DNA of 64,000 nt from Lethocerus indicus (GCA_019843655.1 JACDQD010000011.1:7730604-7794603); one strand, 5' to 3'. Positions 38,576 to 51,231 are shown, numbered from the stretch's first letter. The notes: generated by a model not told the origin, from the letters alone. Numbers and translations are program-made.

Positions 38576-39089
38576 ATATTCCAAGCTATAGGTTAAATAT
38601 TCAATCAGAATCAAACTTTCAAAATCATCAATTAAAAGCAATTTTGAGTATATTTCCAAATGAATAATCTCTTTTGTAAGTGCAACTTTTAACACGATTC
38701 GGTCCGAACTATTGAACGTTCGGCACCTTGTGAGGAATTCTTCGGAAGGGCCGTACCTAAATGATTTTCTCAAAATTCGAGACCCGTCAGGCGGGGTCTA
38801 TTGTAAGATTTCCTACCGCCCGGGGGGGGGGAGGGGTCCCTCGGTGCCGTCGTCTCCGGTTTCAGGTTAAAAATCGGCCGCGGAGGTAGGCGGAAGTGCC
38901 CTGTTATATTAAACCGCAACGTGTTAATAAATGAGTTTCCTTTCTGGGTCCATTGTGACGCGGCGGGGACAATGGCGGGACCCGACTCTGTTTAGTGAGT
39001 TGCCCACGGGCGACAAAGGGCCCCTACAGAAAGAGACAACTCCCGTTGCACAATCGATGTTTGTTAAAGCTGAACCGGGTTTTCCTTCT

Positions 39090-39095
<6 letters not shown>

Positions 39096-39122
<27 letters not shown>
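39096..39122. repeat. (CT)n array
   Basis: About 27 bp of CT dinucleotides in a pyrimidine-rich stretch; overlapping open frames here are low-complexity artefacts. Confidence 0.95.
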
Positions 39123-39631
39123 GCTCCCGTCCACCCGCCTCTATCTCCACCTCTCCTGCTATCTGTCCCCGATATAAAGGGCGTCCGGTGGCAGCCTCCC
39201 CGGACCCATTCTCCTTTCTTGCTCGCACTCAATCTGTTACTGTTATCTCCGTCTCTTTCTCTTTCAACGAAACGATGGCGGGGGGAGGGAGGGAGGGCGG
39301 TGGTGGCTCTCTCTTTGATGAGATCCCTCCTGCCCCCTCCCCTACCGAGGACCACGCGCCCTATCTCGCTCACCCACCCGCCATTAGTATTCTTTCTGTC
39401 GCAGAATCGTACTGAATAAAGCGCTTCTACATCGCTTCTATTACAATGTTTCCAGTAGACGCGTTAACGCAGCAAAGTTATTAGCTGGACCCAAAAAAAC
39501 CTCGTTAAATTAGAAGGGAATGTTGCTATAGACGACCTTGTATAAAGTGCCGGGAAAGGACATGAATCAGACAGCAATGATTTAATAGAACTTAATTATA
39601 CTAAATAAATAGTCAATATAATGATTACATG

Positions 39632-39986
39632 AATTATTGGGAAATATTAGACATGAATTCTTTCGACAATTATATTATTAGTTTAGAATACCTGTTTTGC
39701 GGTCTGCGAGGGGTTAGAATACCGTAGATTTCGTGTGTTTCTGCCTCCTCTCGCTGGTTCGGTCTATTGCTAGACCGGTTTCGGTTGCTCGCCATCTTCA
39801 GTAGCGGTGTTAGTCAAGTACAACTGACAGTGACAGTGAGGATGCCCAAAAAACACACCCAAAGTGACTAACACCGCTACCGAAGATGGCGAGCAGCCGA
39901 AATCGAGAGGCGAGGAGACAGAAACACACGAAATCTGCAATTATTGGGAAATATTGGACATGAAATCTCCTGACAATTATATTATT
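39632..39986 (+). mobile_element. Hairpin repeat, copy 8, inside a 48-bp duplication
   Basis: The element (about 39680-39938) has a tail (TTTAGAATACCTGTTTTGCG), arm 1, loop and arm 2 ending ACGAAATCTGC. It is bracketed by imperfect direct repeats 39632-39679 and 39939-39986, both starting AATTATTGGGAAATATT and ending ACAATTATATTATT. By eye 43 of 48 positions are identical. This is far longer than the 11-14 bp duplications of other copies. Confidence 0.85.
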
Positions 39987-41037
39987 CTTACAATACCTAA
40001 TGAAAAGAGTATAGACGCGATATAACCATTCGACTAATATTTAAACCAAGTTTTTTCTCTACACTAACACAAGATTAATAAAAACTATAACCATTGATTA
40101 TAATTCCAGAGATATACCCTTATTAAATGCAATAATAAACACGAAACTTCAGAGGGACGGGGGAAAATATTTTATCTACCCCACGCGGTCATGACCAACA
40201 AGCTGACGGATTATTATGAAATAATGAAATAATTAGATATTCGCGTTACCGCTTATACCTTGTAGACTTTGATATTGGTCTCACCAGTCATTTGCAGATC
40301 ACGCCATCGTATCATTAATAAAAGAAAGACCGGTGTTTAGAACGCATTACTCGTCGAGTTCCATTTTTAATAAATACTCATTTACTTTACACGGACTTAA
40401 TATGAATTAAATATATTAGCGCAACGAATGGATAAATCGCATGCATATATAGAAAAATGGGGGCCGTTCTTCAGGAATAGATACGATTAAACTACGCCAC
40501 ATCATGTTTTTACAGAATACAAAGAAAACAAAGAAAAATGCATTTTGTTTTAAACAATTTATACAAATTATTTGATACCCGATGTATTCGTGAATAATAC
40601 AGTTTTCATTTTAATTTGTTCGATCTAGAACGTTAAAGTTTTAAAAGTTAAAGTTCTTTAGAAGAAGAGTTTTTTGGTTTCAAAAACGAGAATATCTGCG
40701 ACCCCGCACCGAATGAAATTTGAAATTTGTATTTAATTCCTGATATTATTATAATAATATGACGGATTCTGTGTCTTCAGAAAAACCAGGCTTTGCCGAT
40801 AGAATATTTTTCTTTGCCAGGTCGGCATGACGACCTAATATTAAGTAGAGGTTTGTTACCTATTCCTCAGTGAACAAGTTTAAAAAGGGCAATGGAGGCT
40901 GAGGCTGTTAAAAAACCCCGAATCAATTCCACCTTGCCGGGGTGGGGTGCTGGGGGGGGGGCCCTGTGGGGCCGCGTCGAAGCGAATTAAATAACCGCTT
41001 ATTCGTCCGGAGTTCTTTCGGCCCAAACTTTCTTTGC

Positions 41038-41039
<2 letters not shown>

Positions 41040-41085
<46 letters not shown>
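41040..41085. repeat. (CA)n microsatellite
   Basis: About 46 bp of uninterrupted CA/AC dinucleotides. Confidence 0.97.
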
Positions 41086-41087
<2 letters not shown>

Positions 41088-41767
41088 GCAACTGGATACT
41101 CTTTTTATAAATGATAAACGCATTTGAGCCGGAGTGGGGCCCTCGCCGAGGTGATTGGCAGATGTGGCCCCTTTTCAACGGAAACCCGAGCGACTCCTAC
41201 TCCGTCTCTATCTCTCTTTCTCTCTCCGTATACCCGATTCTTGTCCCCTCGCTCCGCCGGGGTTTTTATATCTCGAGGAGCTGACGTTAGTCGACTGACA
41301 AACTCCTTCTCTTTTTATTTATTTTTTCGTCACTTACCGCGCTATAATGGCCCGGCAAACTTCTCCAGTTCCGCTCCACCCGCGCCAGCGTCGATCCGTC
41401 GCTTCTCAAGAGTTTTCGCCCGCGTCAAGGAAAACTGTTGGCAATGAAAAAGAACAGATTCTAATTTCAAACATTCAGTGACGAATTATTATATAATACT
41501 AACTTCTTTAATAGTCTTTAATTGAGTTATAAAGAAACACGACTTCTTTAGATGTGTTGACATCGGCAGGACACCGAGTAAGCCAATTTCGAATTATTAT
41601 TCTAATAAAATATTGATTTGTGAACGGAAGACGCCTTTATATTTTTAACTTCTGCACAGTATTTTTTTTAGGTACTGACGATAGCTTTGTACCATCATCA
41701 ATCATATTTTTCTTAGTTTTCTATCTCTAGGATCAGGGATATGGGAGGAAAAGTATCCTTTACGATA

Positions 41768-41888
41768 CCGTAGATTTTTTGTGTTTCTGCCTCCTCTCGC
41801 TGGTTCGGTCTTTTGCGAGAGGAGACAGAAACACACGAAATCTACGGTAGTCCAACCCCTCGCAGACCACAAAACAGGTACTCTAAAC
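41768..41888 (-). mobile_element. Hairpin repeat, minimal 121-bp copy 9, 14-bp target duplication
   Basis: The smallest intact copy. It begins CCGTAGATTTTTTGTG, has a short arm 1 up to GGTTCGGTCTTTTGC, goes straight into arm 2 (GAGAGGAGACAG to AATCTACGGTA) and ends with the tail complement TCCAACCCCTCGCAGACC to GTACTCTAAAC. Exact 14-bp duplications TATCCTTTACGATA lie at 41754-41767 and 41889-41902. The central loop and inner arms are absent, showing they are dispensable for mobility or were lost afterwards. Confidence 0.92.
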
Positions 41889-42181
41889 TATCCTTTACGA
41901 TAATACGCGGAAGAATCCAACGGCGAAATTGACAAAGGGGAAATAAATCAGTTCAGAAGTCAACGTTGAAGAGCCAGTCGCCAGGCAGTATTGCCAACCG
42001 GAGACCCCTTTAAAAGGTAGGAGGTTTTGTATATGAGTGTCGGGGTAAAATCGGAATAAAGGTTTGAAAAATCAGTGATGTCGCCCAGATCGGAGGATAA
42101 GGGTGTCGGTTGGGGATTGAAGAGTGGGCACTCGAGTGGGGCTGCCGGTTGAGTGGCGACGGCCACTCGAGTGCTCCCGCT

Positions 42182-42224
42182 CTCCTCCTCCTCATCCTCC
42201 TCCTCCTCCTCCTCCTCCTCCTCC
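42182..42224. repeat. (TCC)n microsatellite
   Basis: Interrupted CTC/TCC trinucleotide array. It yields poly-Ser, poly-Glu and poly-Pro frames that are not genes. Confidence 0.93.
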
Positions 42225-42471
42225 ACCTCATCACTTGACCAACCGCCCCTCACCAACTCCGACCGGATTCCACTCAAAAGAACAGGTACCCGTGTCGATA
42301 GCCGCATATGCCCGGGACGCCCTCCAATCAGTCTACAGACAGCCCGTACAGATTGGGCACGCTCCTACTTCCAAATAGACACGACAATGAGTGTTCGGCA
42401 CGAGACTGATTCATCTAGACGACGGAGGAACCCCGGAGGGGATACAAATCGACCAGAATATATATATTATA

Positions 42472-42895
42472 GGGTGTCCCAAAAGTTTCTTTCTCTACGC
42501 GCTATGAATTGCCTTATCTGGTTCCGCTTGTGTATAAATGCATGCAGGCTTGTCTATTAACCGTCTATGTAATCGGTTAAACATTGTTAGCGAAAGGCGA
42601 CATTTACGGCATGTTACGCTTCATTGTTTCAAGGAAGGTGAGAGTGTAAAGAATACTGTCCTTAATTGGCTTTAAAGATTTAGGAGAGGGAAATTTTGGG
42701 CGGCCGCCCAAAAAGTGCACCTCCAGGATTATTTCTTTTCCAAAACACAACAATTTGGGAAAGAAGGTTTCCTGAGAGATGGAAGAAAGTAATAGAGCAA
42801 AAGGATTCTTATATAATGAAATAAATAATATCCTACACAGTAAATATTGTGTATTCATTTCATATTAGAAAAAGGAAAGAAACTTATGGACCTCC
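42472..42895 (+). mobile_element. Decayed mariner element of a second lineage
   Basis: The left end GGGTGTCCCAAAAGTTTCTT is preceded by TA. The right end is a degraded inverted match, GAAAGAAACTTATGGACCTCC. It is about 424 bp, compared with about 1.3 kb for an autonomous mariner, so most of the transposase is deleted. The terminus differs from the GTACCCAAAAGTAATCAACA elements at 84 and 22781, so it is a separate family. Confidence 0.75.
42768..42824 (+). pseudogene. Mariner transposase C-terminal remnant, second lineage
   Basis: The frame reads FPERWKKVIEQKDSYIMK and then TAA, a very close match to the typical mariner C-terminus. Upstream, frameshifts break the link to a matching QFGK-like segment about 10 bp away. 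Non-functional. Confidence 0.8.
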
Positions 42896-43464
42896 TTATA
42901 CAATACCAAACATGGCACATGTCCAGAAGTTATATCAACGCGGTACTTAACACGGCTAAGAAACTCTTATTCCATTAAATATTTACCTAGACAATCGAAA
43001 AATCTAAAAGTTAGAATATCGATCACCAGAATGTTAAATAACAGACATGAAATCAGGATACCCCCAATTTAATAAATAGACCAGTTATAATTTTAATAGG
43101 TTTTAAAGTATTAACCTAATTAGTTTAAGTATTCTTACAGTATTAAACTAACGGGACAGACCTACGCCCCGGATACATAATTTACATATCTTAAGCAGAC
43201 CATATGGTCCCGATATTCATGTGTATACAAATGACACTCACAAGCCATAAACCGAATAACGCACATATTGTCTAAAGAAATAAACGTTGTTGTAAATCTT
43301 GTATGTCCTACGCTAGTACGTGGGAGTAATGCTAGAGCAGGTACGACAAGGCCGTTGTAAGTTCTTCAATTTACGAAAGTATTAATGACACGCGCTGTTT
43401 TTTTCTTTCTCCTCCGCCATGTCAATCCCTTCCGGACGGACCTATTACTAGAGCTTTCAATAAA

Positions 43465-43573
43465 AATTAATTTCCGCACCAAGAGTCCCACAATAGTAAT
43501 TACTTCGGGGATATTGGGCCGGCGGCGGCCCCCTCCAGACTGTCAATCACCCTCCGGCTTCTAATGATTTTCC
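43465..43573 (+). promoter_or_regulatory. Putative enhancer module A (TALE + homeobox-type sites)
   Basis: Four blocks in order: AATTAATTTCCG (43465-43476), GTAATTACTTCGGGG (43496-43510), CTGTCAATCACC (43540-43551) and CTAATGATTTTCC (43561-43573). CTGTCAATCA is the reverse complement of TGATTGACAG, the composite PBX/Exd-MEIS/Hth site. TAATGATT is a Hox-type core. The same four blocks recur at 44439-44553. Regulatory function is inferred from motifs and duplication only. Confidence 0.5.
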
Positions 43574-44438
43574 AGACGCCCCCTACAACACACCCACCAC
43601 CCTGAATGAGAGACGGGGCCGATACCTTGAGGCCTTTTTATGCGTGTATTCAATTGCCAGCAGGAAACCAATAACCGGGACAGAGCAAAGGGAAATGTAT
43701 TATTTTAAATTGACGCTATATCAACATCGAAGGTTCAGTCATAAAATAGTGATTAGCGCTATTAAAAAGTCCATACCTTGTTTCCATTTCTTCTATGGCG
43801 ACCAGATTAATCGGTTTTTACTTCTTCCAACATCTATGCGTTTATTCAGATTGGTTAGGCTTCAATCACCGATAGACAGGACGATATAGACAAAGGTTGT
43901 CTGAAATAGAAAAAGCAAATATATTAACCTATCGCCTCTATGACGAGAGTAGTAGTACAGCGAAATGCCTAAACAGAATACCAGTTGGTATTACTCTTAA
44001 TTTGAAAAGAATTATGGGTAGAATAAAATGTGGAAAAAAACCAGGGCCGATATGATATCCGAAGGCAGGTAGGCCTAAATCTGAACCCCCTGAAGGGATT
44101 AGACGGAATGTCTGTCTGTCTAAACAGTATTCCGTGCACTGTCGGGAGCAGAACGCACGTGCCACACAGAAGATGGAATAATTTTTTTTATTAATGTTAG
44201 AGCAGGTTGTATTTAAATTCAAATTGTAGTTATGTCCACTAACAGAACCTCGAGCCAACTAATCTTCAGTTAGATTTTGATCCCGGTGAATAATAAGTAT
44301 TATCCTAACCGGGGGGGGGGTGTCACCGAAGCCAAGTTCGTTTAGTCTGAGTAACTGCGCCTTGTAAAATAAAGTTGAACCTATTGAAAAGAAGAAAATT
44401 TGGCGGATTTTTTCAACTTTACTCTAGGACTAGGGCCT

Positions 44439-44553
44439 AATTAATTTTCGAGGGGGTGGGGTTTAAGTTGGGGCGCGTTCGGTAATTGTTCGGGGGAGGC
44501 AGAGGTTGCCCGTTAGGGCTGTCAATCACCTCGCCCCCGTCTAATGATTTTCC
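44439..44553 (+). promoter_or_regulatory. Putative enhancer module B, paralogous to A
   Basis: AATTAATTTTCG (44439-44450), GTAATTGTTCGGGGG (44482-44496), CTGTCAATCACC (44519-44530) and CTAATGATTTTCC (44541-44553). The last two blocks are 22 bp apart start to start, against 21 bp in module A, while sequence between blocks is unrelated. Another partial TALE core (GTCAATCAT) follows at about 44859. Confidence 0.5.
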
Positions 44554-44870
44554 GACGTTGTCATCCCTCTCAGACCGAGAAAGAGCCCGAAGAGTGGAGC
44601 TTCAAGCCCTCTCGTCCTCCTCCCTCCCTCCCTCTTTCTCACTCTCACTCTCCGACGTACCTTCCCTTCGACTTCTTAAAGGCTCCTCCGGCGACTTAAC
44701 GAGTGCCCCAATTACTTGTTGTTGCAGGCCGGGGGCTCCTTCCACCAATTAACGCCCTTCAATTTGTTATTACTGTTAACTGTAATGGGGGAGTTGCCTC
44801 TCTGAATCGGACTGTAATTGCCGTCCGGGAGTATCTCTTTACCCGACGAGGGCCCCCCGTCAATCATAAG

Positions 44871-47800
44871 TAATGGCTACTGTCGAACGACTTGTTCCCC
44901 TTTTATATACCTTTCAGAATCTGTCCGCCTTGCGAGAATTTAAGCTAATCGAGTCTTTAACGAAGCTCCGCAGTAATTTACGTCATAACGACTACATTTA
45001 TACTATTTCGAATATCGACACTGGGGAAATATCAGAAAGTATACATCAGATACTAAAACGTAACTTATTCCTATCATTTTCGGTGTATTTTATATAGTCA
45101 TCCCATAAAAAATTAATTTTTTGAAATTATTAAATAGTGAGAGAGCCATGAACATATATGACCCACTGAAGTACATACATGAAAATATATATTCGTGCAG
45201 CTTAAAGATTAAGTTATCAGAAAATAAAACTCCATTTCGATGAAATAGCTTTGGTTCCATAATGTTCCGTTTAATAGGTAGCCATCACAATAATAATACT
45301 AACATGGCGGGCGGGGGCCTAACGTCGACTTTTAGCGACGGTCTTGTTTGGATTGATACTGATTTACTGCGACAGTGAAATGTAAGAAAATATACAAAAA
45401 AAGTAATGTATTCCCATAATTTTCACTTCAAATTTACAAACAAAATCATTAACATTAGAAATGGTGAAACATTGAAACCATTCCTTGGCCAAATATATCC
45501 TTTATCATATATACCCATGTGTAGTTAAATAAATGCATATGCCGCTACCAAATGAAACATCGTCAATATTACTCAGCGCTTCATTTACATTGACAAGACT
45601 CTACCATTTGAATTACAGTGAAACAAAGATGCCCACGCCGAGTACCAATATTTGTATTTCCGGCAGGTCCACAACACTTGACAAATCGATTATACACTTG
45701 CCGTCGAGTGTACAGACTTCGAGATACCAATAAAAAAAACATTATGACGCCTTACATTTGCCAGTAGGCGTTCAATTTAGAGGCTGCTACAATGGTATTA
45801 TTGACCGGTTATGTTAATTGACTGGCGAACCGTGGAGACCGATAGTTACCATCATTTACATATGTTAATCCAACGGTTATGCGTCTCAGAGAGAGAGAGA
45901 GAGAGAGAAAGAAATAAGACAGAGAAAAGAAACCAAAAGAGAACCTCCAATCCGTAGGAAGTTGAGAGCCTTTTGTTGCGCCTTAGCAGTTATTTGTTAA
46001 TCAAATCAACTCTAGATAAGAAGGGAGACTATAAACGAATATCTGAAGTATCCAGAAAGGCTTTTAAAAAAATTAATAATCCCAAGAATTAAAATGTATA
46101 TTTTAACCTAAAATACCGAGAGATATAATGAAGAGCTTCTTAGTCTATTGAAAATATTGTATTCTTTGAAACTATTTCGGCCTGAATTTCTTGACCACCT
46201 ACCCAAGTGATATACAACTCTCAGTATATACAAACTGAAACTAATTACTTAAATATACTTAACTTACTACAACTATAAAATAAAAATAATTACCAACAAA
46301 TGAACTACTAAAACGCACATTCTATCCTTTCTATGCATACTAATGTTTAAAAAATAGATCAAATATTTTTGTTCTGACTCAAGTTTCCTGTTAGTTTGTA
46401 TTTATAGAGACTGCGTAGGTGATGATGATAGAATAACTATCTCAAGTGCTACCCGATACCGACCCGCCTTAAAAGCCGCACGTTTCTCTGAGCCAACAAC
46501 CGCGGAATGTTCCTTCCAGGCAACTTGATCGCGTCACCGGCGCTAGAACGGAAACTGCGAGGTCTCCTCCAACATTCCAATACTTCGAAACGTTATACAA
46601 CACTTATTCCTTAATATGAGAATGGAGAGTGAATGCGGATATAATGGAGTTCGTCTCCTATTTAATACAAACAAACAGGTCAAATAAAAACATTTGTAAA
46701 TACCCTCATTAAGTGTTTAAAAATCTAGACTGTATTCTAAAGATATGAAAGCGGACCGCAGTTTCATCGAAACGCTAATTATGTTCATTTTATTTAAAAT
46801 ATGAATTTCCCACAGAAAAGTGCAGATATTTTTCGTGCAGACTTTTTTCAGCCCATTAATTTCAGGCTACAACTGTTTTCTAGTCTAATCAATAAAGCGC
46901 GCGCCGCATTATACGGACTCGCCGATGAACTAGATGCAAAACAGATGGATAACTGGTGCTAGGAACGTTAGCAAGAAGTGTCTACGTACCCCATTGTTCA
47001 CGTTCGTCCGCTCCTGTTATCCGCTGAGCCTCGGAGAACACTCAAAAAATCGGACGGGCAGAGATAAGTCCGGAAATGACGGCAGTAGGAGGCCCGTCGA
47101 CCGCCAACGTGAAAGGAACGTAGCCCGTCCACCGTAACATCACGCTTTCTTCCTACCAAACCTGTTATATATTCAAAGTTGCGTTACATAAATTAATTAC
47201 GAATGAAAAATTATTATATTGAACAATTTTTAAGGGAGGAAAACAATGAAAACAGAAAACAAAAGATTCCGAGTCACTTTGTTATTGATATATATGTCTG
47301 ATAATGTAAGCCGAAACGAACATTTAAAATCAATATATAATTTTTAACGAACATTTAACAAAATATAGTCCAAGAACGTTATGTCGGTACAGTAGTGGAA
47401 TTGTACAAATTATTCTTGTAAATTTACCCAGATTTCCATTTTGAATTATATTTTTACTAAATGTAATTTTTATCAGAATTCTTTTATTAATATACAGTAT
47501 TAGGTGACCGTTTTGATTTACTAATTTATTTAAATCAGGAGGAATACGAGAATAGGATTTATAATTTGTTAGCTTATAGATCTTTCCATCCCATTTCGGG
47601 TCCCGCATTTTTTGCTTCTTAATCCCCCTGAGTTTAAGAGCAAATTAAGAAGTAAAACCGATACGAGACAAAGGGACAGGTATTTAAAAGGCATTACCGG
47701 CTCGGAAGTAGAAAATACATTTAATTTAACGATAGAACAATAATCCCGAAGGTAAACAGAGAAGGGCGAGTCATTTAGGGACACATGTAAACTGTCAAAC

Positions 47801-49022
47801 CGATAAGCTTCTTATGTCCCCGGGGGTGACAGCGCGCAATTTTCAGAGGGCTGCCACCCCCACCCACAACCCCACGTCATATACCTACCTATCCTTCGGG
47901 TAATCCGACTTTACGGCTTATTTAATTCTTTTCTCTCCTCCCGAAGCGATACAGACTAATGAAAAGGTTTTATTGGCTGTCACTCGCCAAGATCTAAACT
48001 CCCAATTGTTTCCTGTCCCGTCTTAAACATTCGAAATTATAACGGGTGATTATATTCGCTTTTTGAAAAAAAGACGGAAATTACTGGTATCACCCAGAGC
48101 AAACTGCGTAAAAGTAATATCTAAGTAGTTCTATAGTAGCCGTATTTTCTACAGTATTCCGGCATTCTATAGTCTATTGTTTTTGTACAGTTCAGGTACC
48201 GAAATGCGTAGGTTCCTAAGGAATTTACTGACGTTCAAGATAAAACCGGTCTAATGTGGGTTCAGCGATTGAAGACCGAAGATAGTAGAAGTTATGACAT
48301 ACGAAACAGGTAAGCCCGTGAGCCCTATTCGCTTCAAGTTCAAATTGTAATGATCGACCTAAATAATGCGACATACTCTAAATGTTAACGTAACTCGTAT
48401 GAAATAATATTTTTTGTGGCCTGATGTCCCGAAGCTGTGTTTACAACGGGAATAGGTATTTCGCTTCGTCCTTTGGCCTATCGAAAGGGAGCGTTATAAT
48501 TGCCCACACCCTACAACCCCCGTCACTATGAAAGTGCTCTAACGATGGGGATTCGACACCTGAAATTGATGTTGCCCAAGCTCGCGTGGTCTGTTATGAA
48601 AGTAACATGGGACAGGCCTCCCCGACGTATTAATTCCAGCCGGAATGGGTGTTGCTTACACTATCATCCTATCTCATGCTGTCAGACCAATCCTATTACC
48701 CGTTCCAGTGCTCCCTCCCTGTCAGTGCCCGCCACTCACTACGCCTTCTAAAAGCTTGTCCGTCGAGACGTTTCTAAATACCGGTAGTGTTAAGATCACT
48801 ATCGGCCTATAGCTTACCGCCGTACCGGGCAGCAGCGGGAGGAGGAGGAGGAGGGCCCCATTCTCCTCCACCATTTATTAATAATACCGTAATTATATCA
48901 AGACGTGGCCCGGTATTGTAGGGTCCTGTCGGATTGTCGAGTCACACACACCGAACAGTGACCGGGGGGCTTTCAGAATTGACCCTTCACAGCCGCCATT
49001 GAAATCCACGAAATGTAAGATA
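44871..49022. other. Non-coding interval
   Basis: No supported gene. (GA)n at 45886-45908. The remainder is AT-rich with isolated GC patches (46440-46560, 47810-47880). The open frames are short and unlike known families. Confidence 0.5.
45886..45908. repeat. (GA)n array
   Basis: About 23 bp of GA followed by an A/G-rich tail. Confidence 0.9.
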
Positions 49023-49092
49023 ATACCGTAGATTTCGTGTGTTTCTGTCTCCTCTCGTTGGTTCGGCTTTCGGCTGCTCGACAATATCCAGT
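49023..49092 (-). repeat. Hairpin repeat, arm-1 fragment (copy 10)
   Basis: Starts at the family end ATACCGTAGATTTCGTG, runs through CTGTCTCCTCTCGTTGG to CGGCTGCTCG and is then lost. Loop, second arm and tail are absent. Confidence 0.75.
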
Positions 49093-49909
49093 TATTATTT
49101 GGCTGGTATGTACATCGACCAGTAATGGTGCCGGTGAACGTGAGCGTCCCGTCACATTTCGCATTTTCACAACAATGTCAACTCACAGGCTCATAAAACG
49201 TTGTACACCGTGTACGGTGATGATAGCGAATGATTTCAGAAAGGACCAAATAATAACGTATCAAAGAATCTTATCTGTGCAAGATGTTGAGGTACTTAAA
49301 AATATGCACAACGCCACTTGTTGGTGAATTCCGCAATTACTTAGTTGTCGACCCAATAGTATGTTTTTGGACCGGATTTTTGTATGTCCCCCGTTACAAA
49401 TTAAAACTATACATATTGGGATTCATAGTGTATTGAGATGGCTGCATCCCATGCCGAAATATCAATGGCACCGGCCGCTCCCCCTGGTGGAGGGGCCCCG
49501 GCGGCGAATCGATGTGGGAGGGCGACGGTGAGAGAGCGAGCAGAGGGCGTGGTGGGTGGTGGTGGTGGTGGGTGGTGCGGCTCGGTTCCCGTCTCCATGG
49601 CGACCTCATTATACCGCCCGGCCAATATCCACCCGCTCCAGGCTCATTACCCACCGCCCGTTTACACCCCTCTCCGGCACAGCATATACGGCCCCTCTCT
49701 CCGACTACCCAACGCGCGCCCACTCTCTGGACGGGGCCTTACGGGAGAATATTAACGGGGGCAAAACCTTCACGCCGCGTATCAAACGGGTATACTGTAC
49801 AGAAACGACAGAAACAAAAGTAATTCTTTAAACCCCTCCATTGGCCACCACTATACAATACAGTCAGCGACATCGATGTTAAAGTAGAACTAAAACGAAT
49901 AGAGAACAG

Positions 49910-50178
49910 TTTAGAATACCCGTTTTGTGGCCTGCGAAAGGTTGGAATACCGTGGATTTTCTGTCCCCACTCGCTGGTTTGGTCTTTTCGGCTGCTCGCC
50001 ATCTTCAGTAGCGGTGTTAGTCACTCTGGATGTTTTTTTGGGCATCCTCACAGTACAAGTGACAGTCCCAAGTGCCGAAGTGACTAACACCGCTACTGAA
50101 GATGGCGAGCGGCCGAAACCGGTCTGGCAAAAGACCAAACCAGCCAGAAGGAGACAGAAACACACGAGATCTACGGTA
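49910..50178 (+). repeat. Hairpin repeat, copy 11 (near full length)
   Basis: Tail TTTAGAATACCCGTTTTGTG, arm 1 with an internal deletion (GTCTTTTCGGCTGC), loop with GGATGTTTTTTTGGGCATCC, and a well-preserved arm 2 from GTGACTAACACCGC to GAGATCTACGGTA. The inverted arms match closely from about 49990 to 50110. No exact target duplication found. Confidence 0.88.
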
Positions 50179-51227
50179 AAACAGAGAATACTTTCCTCCT
50201 TTTTTTAAATTGGTTGTTCGGATCAGAGTCGCTAAGCAACGCTTTTATCTTACCCGCCACGTCAACAAAAAACTCATTACATCAACATACTCATAACTGT
50301 AACAGTTGTAATAGATTGTACAAGGAATAAAACAAGTTATCTCTCTCTATGTTCGGATAAAGTGGCCACTTCCTTCTCAGACGTCTATATCCTTACGTTT
50401 GGAATATTGGACAGTATTATTTGTACCGCGGGATTAGGATGGAGCCAATTCTGAGGTGGACAAACGGGACTTCAAAGTTTGATATACGTCGGTTATTTTC
50501 TGGGAAGTTTAAAAAATGGGTTAAAAGCTGTAACGCTATTATCTTGTTTGTCGCGATTCTCTATCCTACTTATTAATACTGACACTTGCCAGCCGAGGCT
50601 CAATCTTCCCGGTTCAATAGTTCGGGATGGAAAAGCGCCGAACTAGTAAACAGCAATATCTTATCAGACCTACACGTGGCTCGTTAAGCGTCCACCTTCA
50701 TCAGGCCGAATATTAGAAATTTAAAAGCACCTTTACGAACGTCAGTAACCCCTTCAACATTCCCCGTCAACGGGATAGAGTCGGACCTCCAGGTAAACTG
50801 AATAAATTCCTATTTTTATTAGAGATTGATTTTCATTAATTTACTTACATTTCTAACAGTTGGCCAGGTGTAGACATGCTAACCCTGTCCTTGGATATGA
50901 TTACGAATACGCCTCTTATATATTTATTTACTCGTCTTATGTTTTAAACTCCGCCAAAAAAATTCACTCTGAAATACAAATATTTAAGTTTATGTTAATA
51001 AATAGGTAATTAAAATGTGTATATAGAAACTGTATCTTTATTACTGTTTATTTATTACTGCTTCATTTATTTTCTGAAGAATTGCAAATAGAGAATATGG
51101 CGGACGGTTTGAGGGTTCAGTGTGCAAATATCGTAGGAAGTAAAATAAGAAATTAATTATTTTCATATTCTTTCGACAAATTAAGGCTTAAAGTACTTAT
51201 TAAGTTTTAACTTAATCCATCTTAAAC
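50179..51227. other. Non-coding interval
   Basis: AT-rich, no gene or repeat recognised. Confidence 0.5.
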
Positions 51228-51231
51228 TTAA

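Noticed and set aside
38931..39419. 162-codon plus-strand frame, with a 149-codon frame on the opposite strand
   Set aside because: Both cross the CT array at 39096-39122 and are composed of Ser-Leu or Arg-Glu runs; typical of low-complexity DNA.
41960..42560. Poly-Ser, poly-Glu and poly-Pro frames
   Set aside because: All are readings of the TCC microsatellite at 42182-42224.
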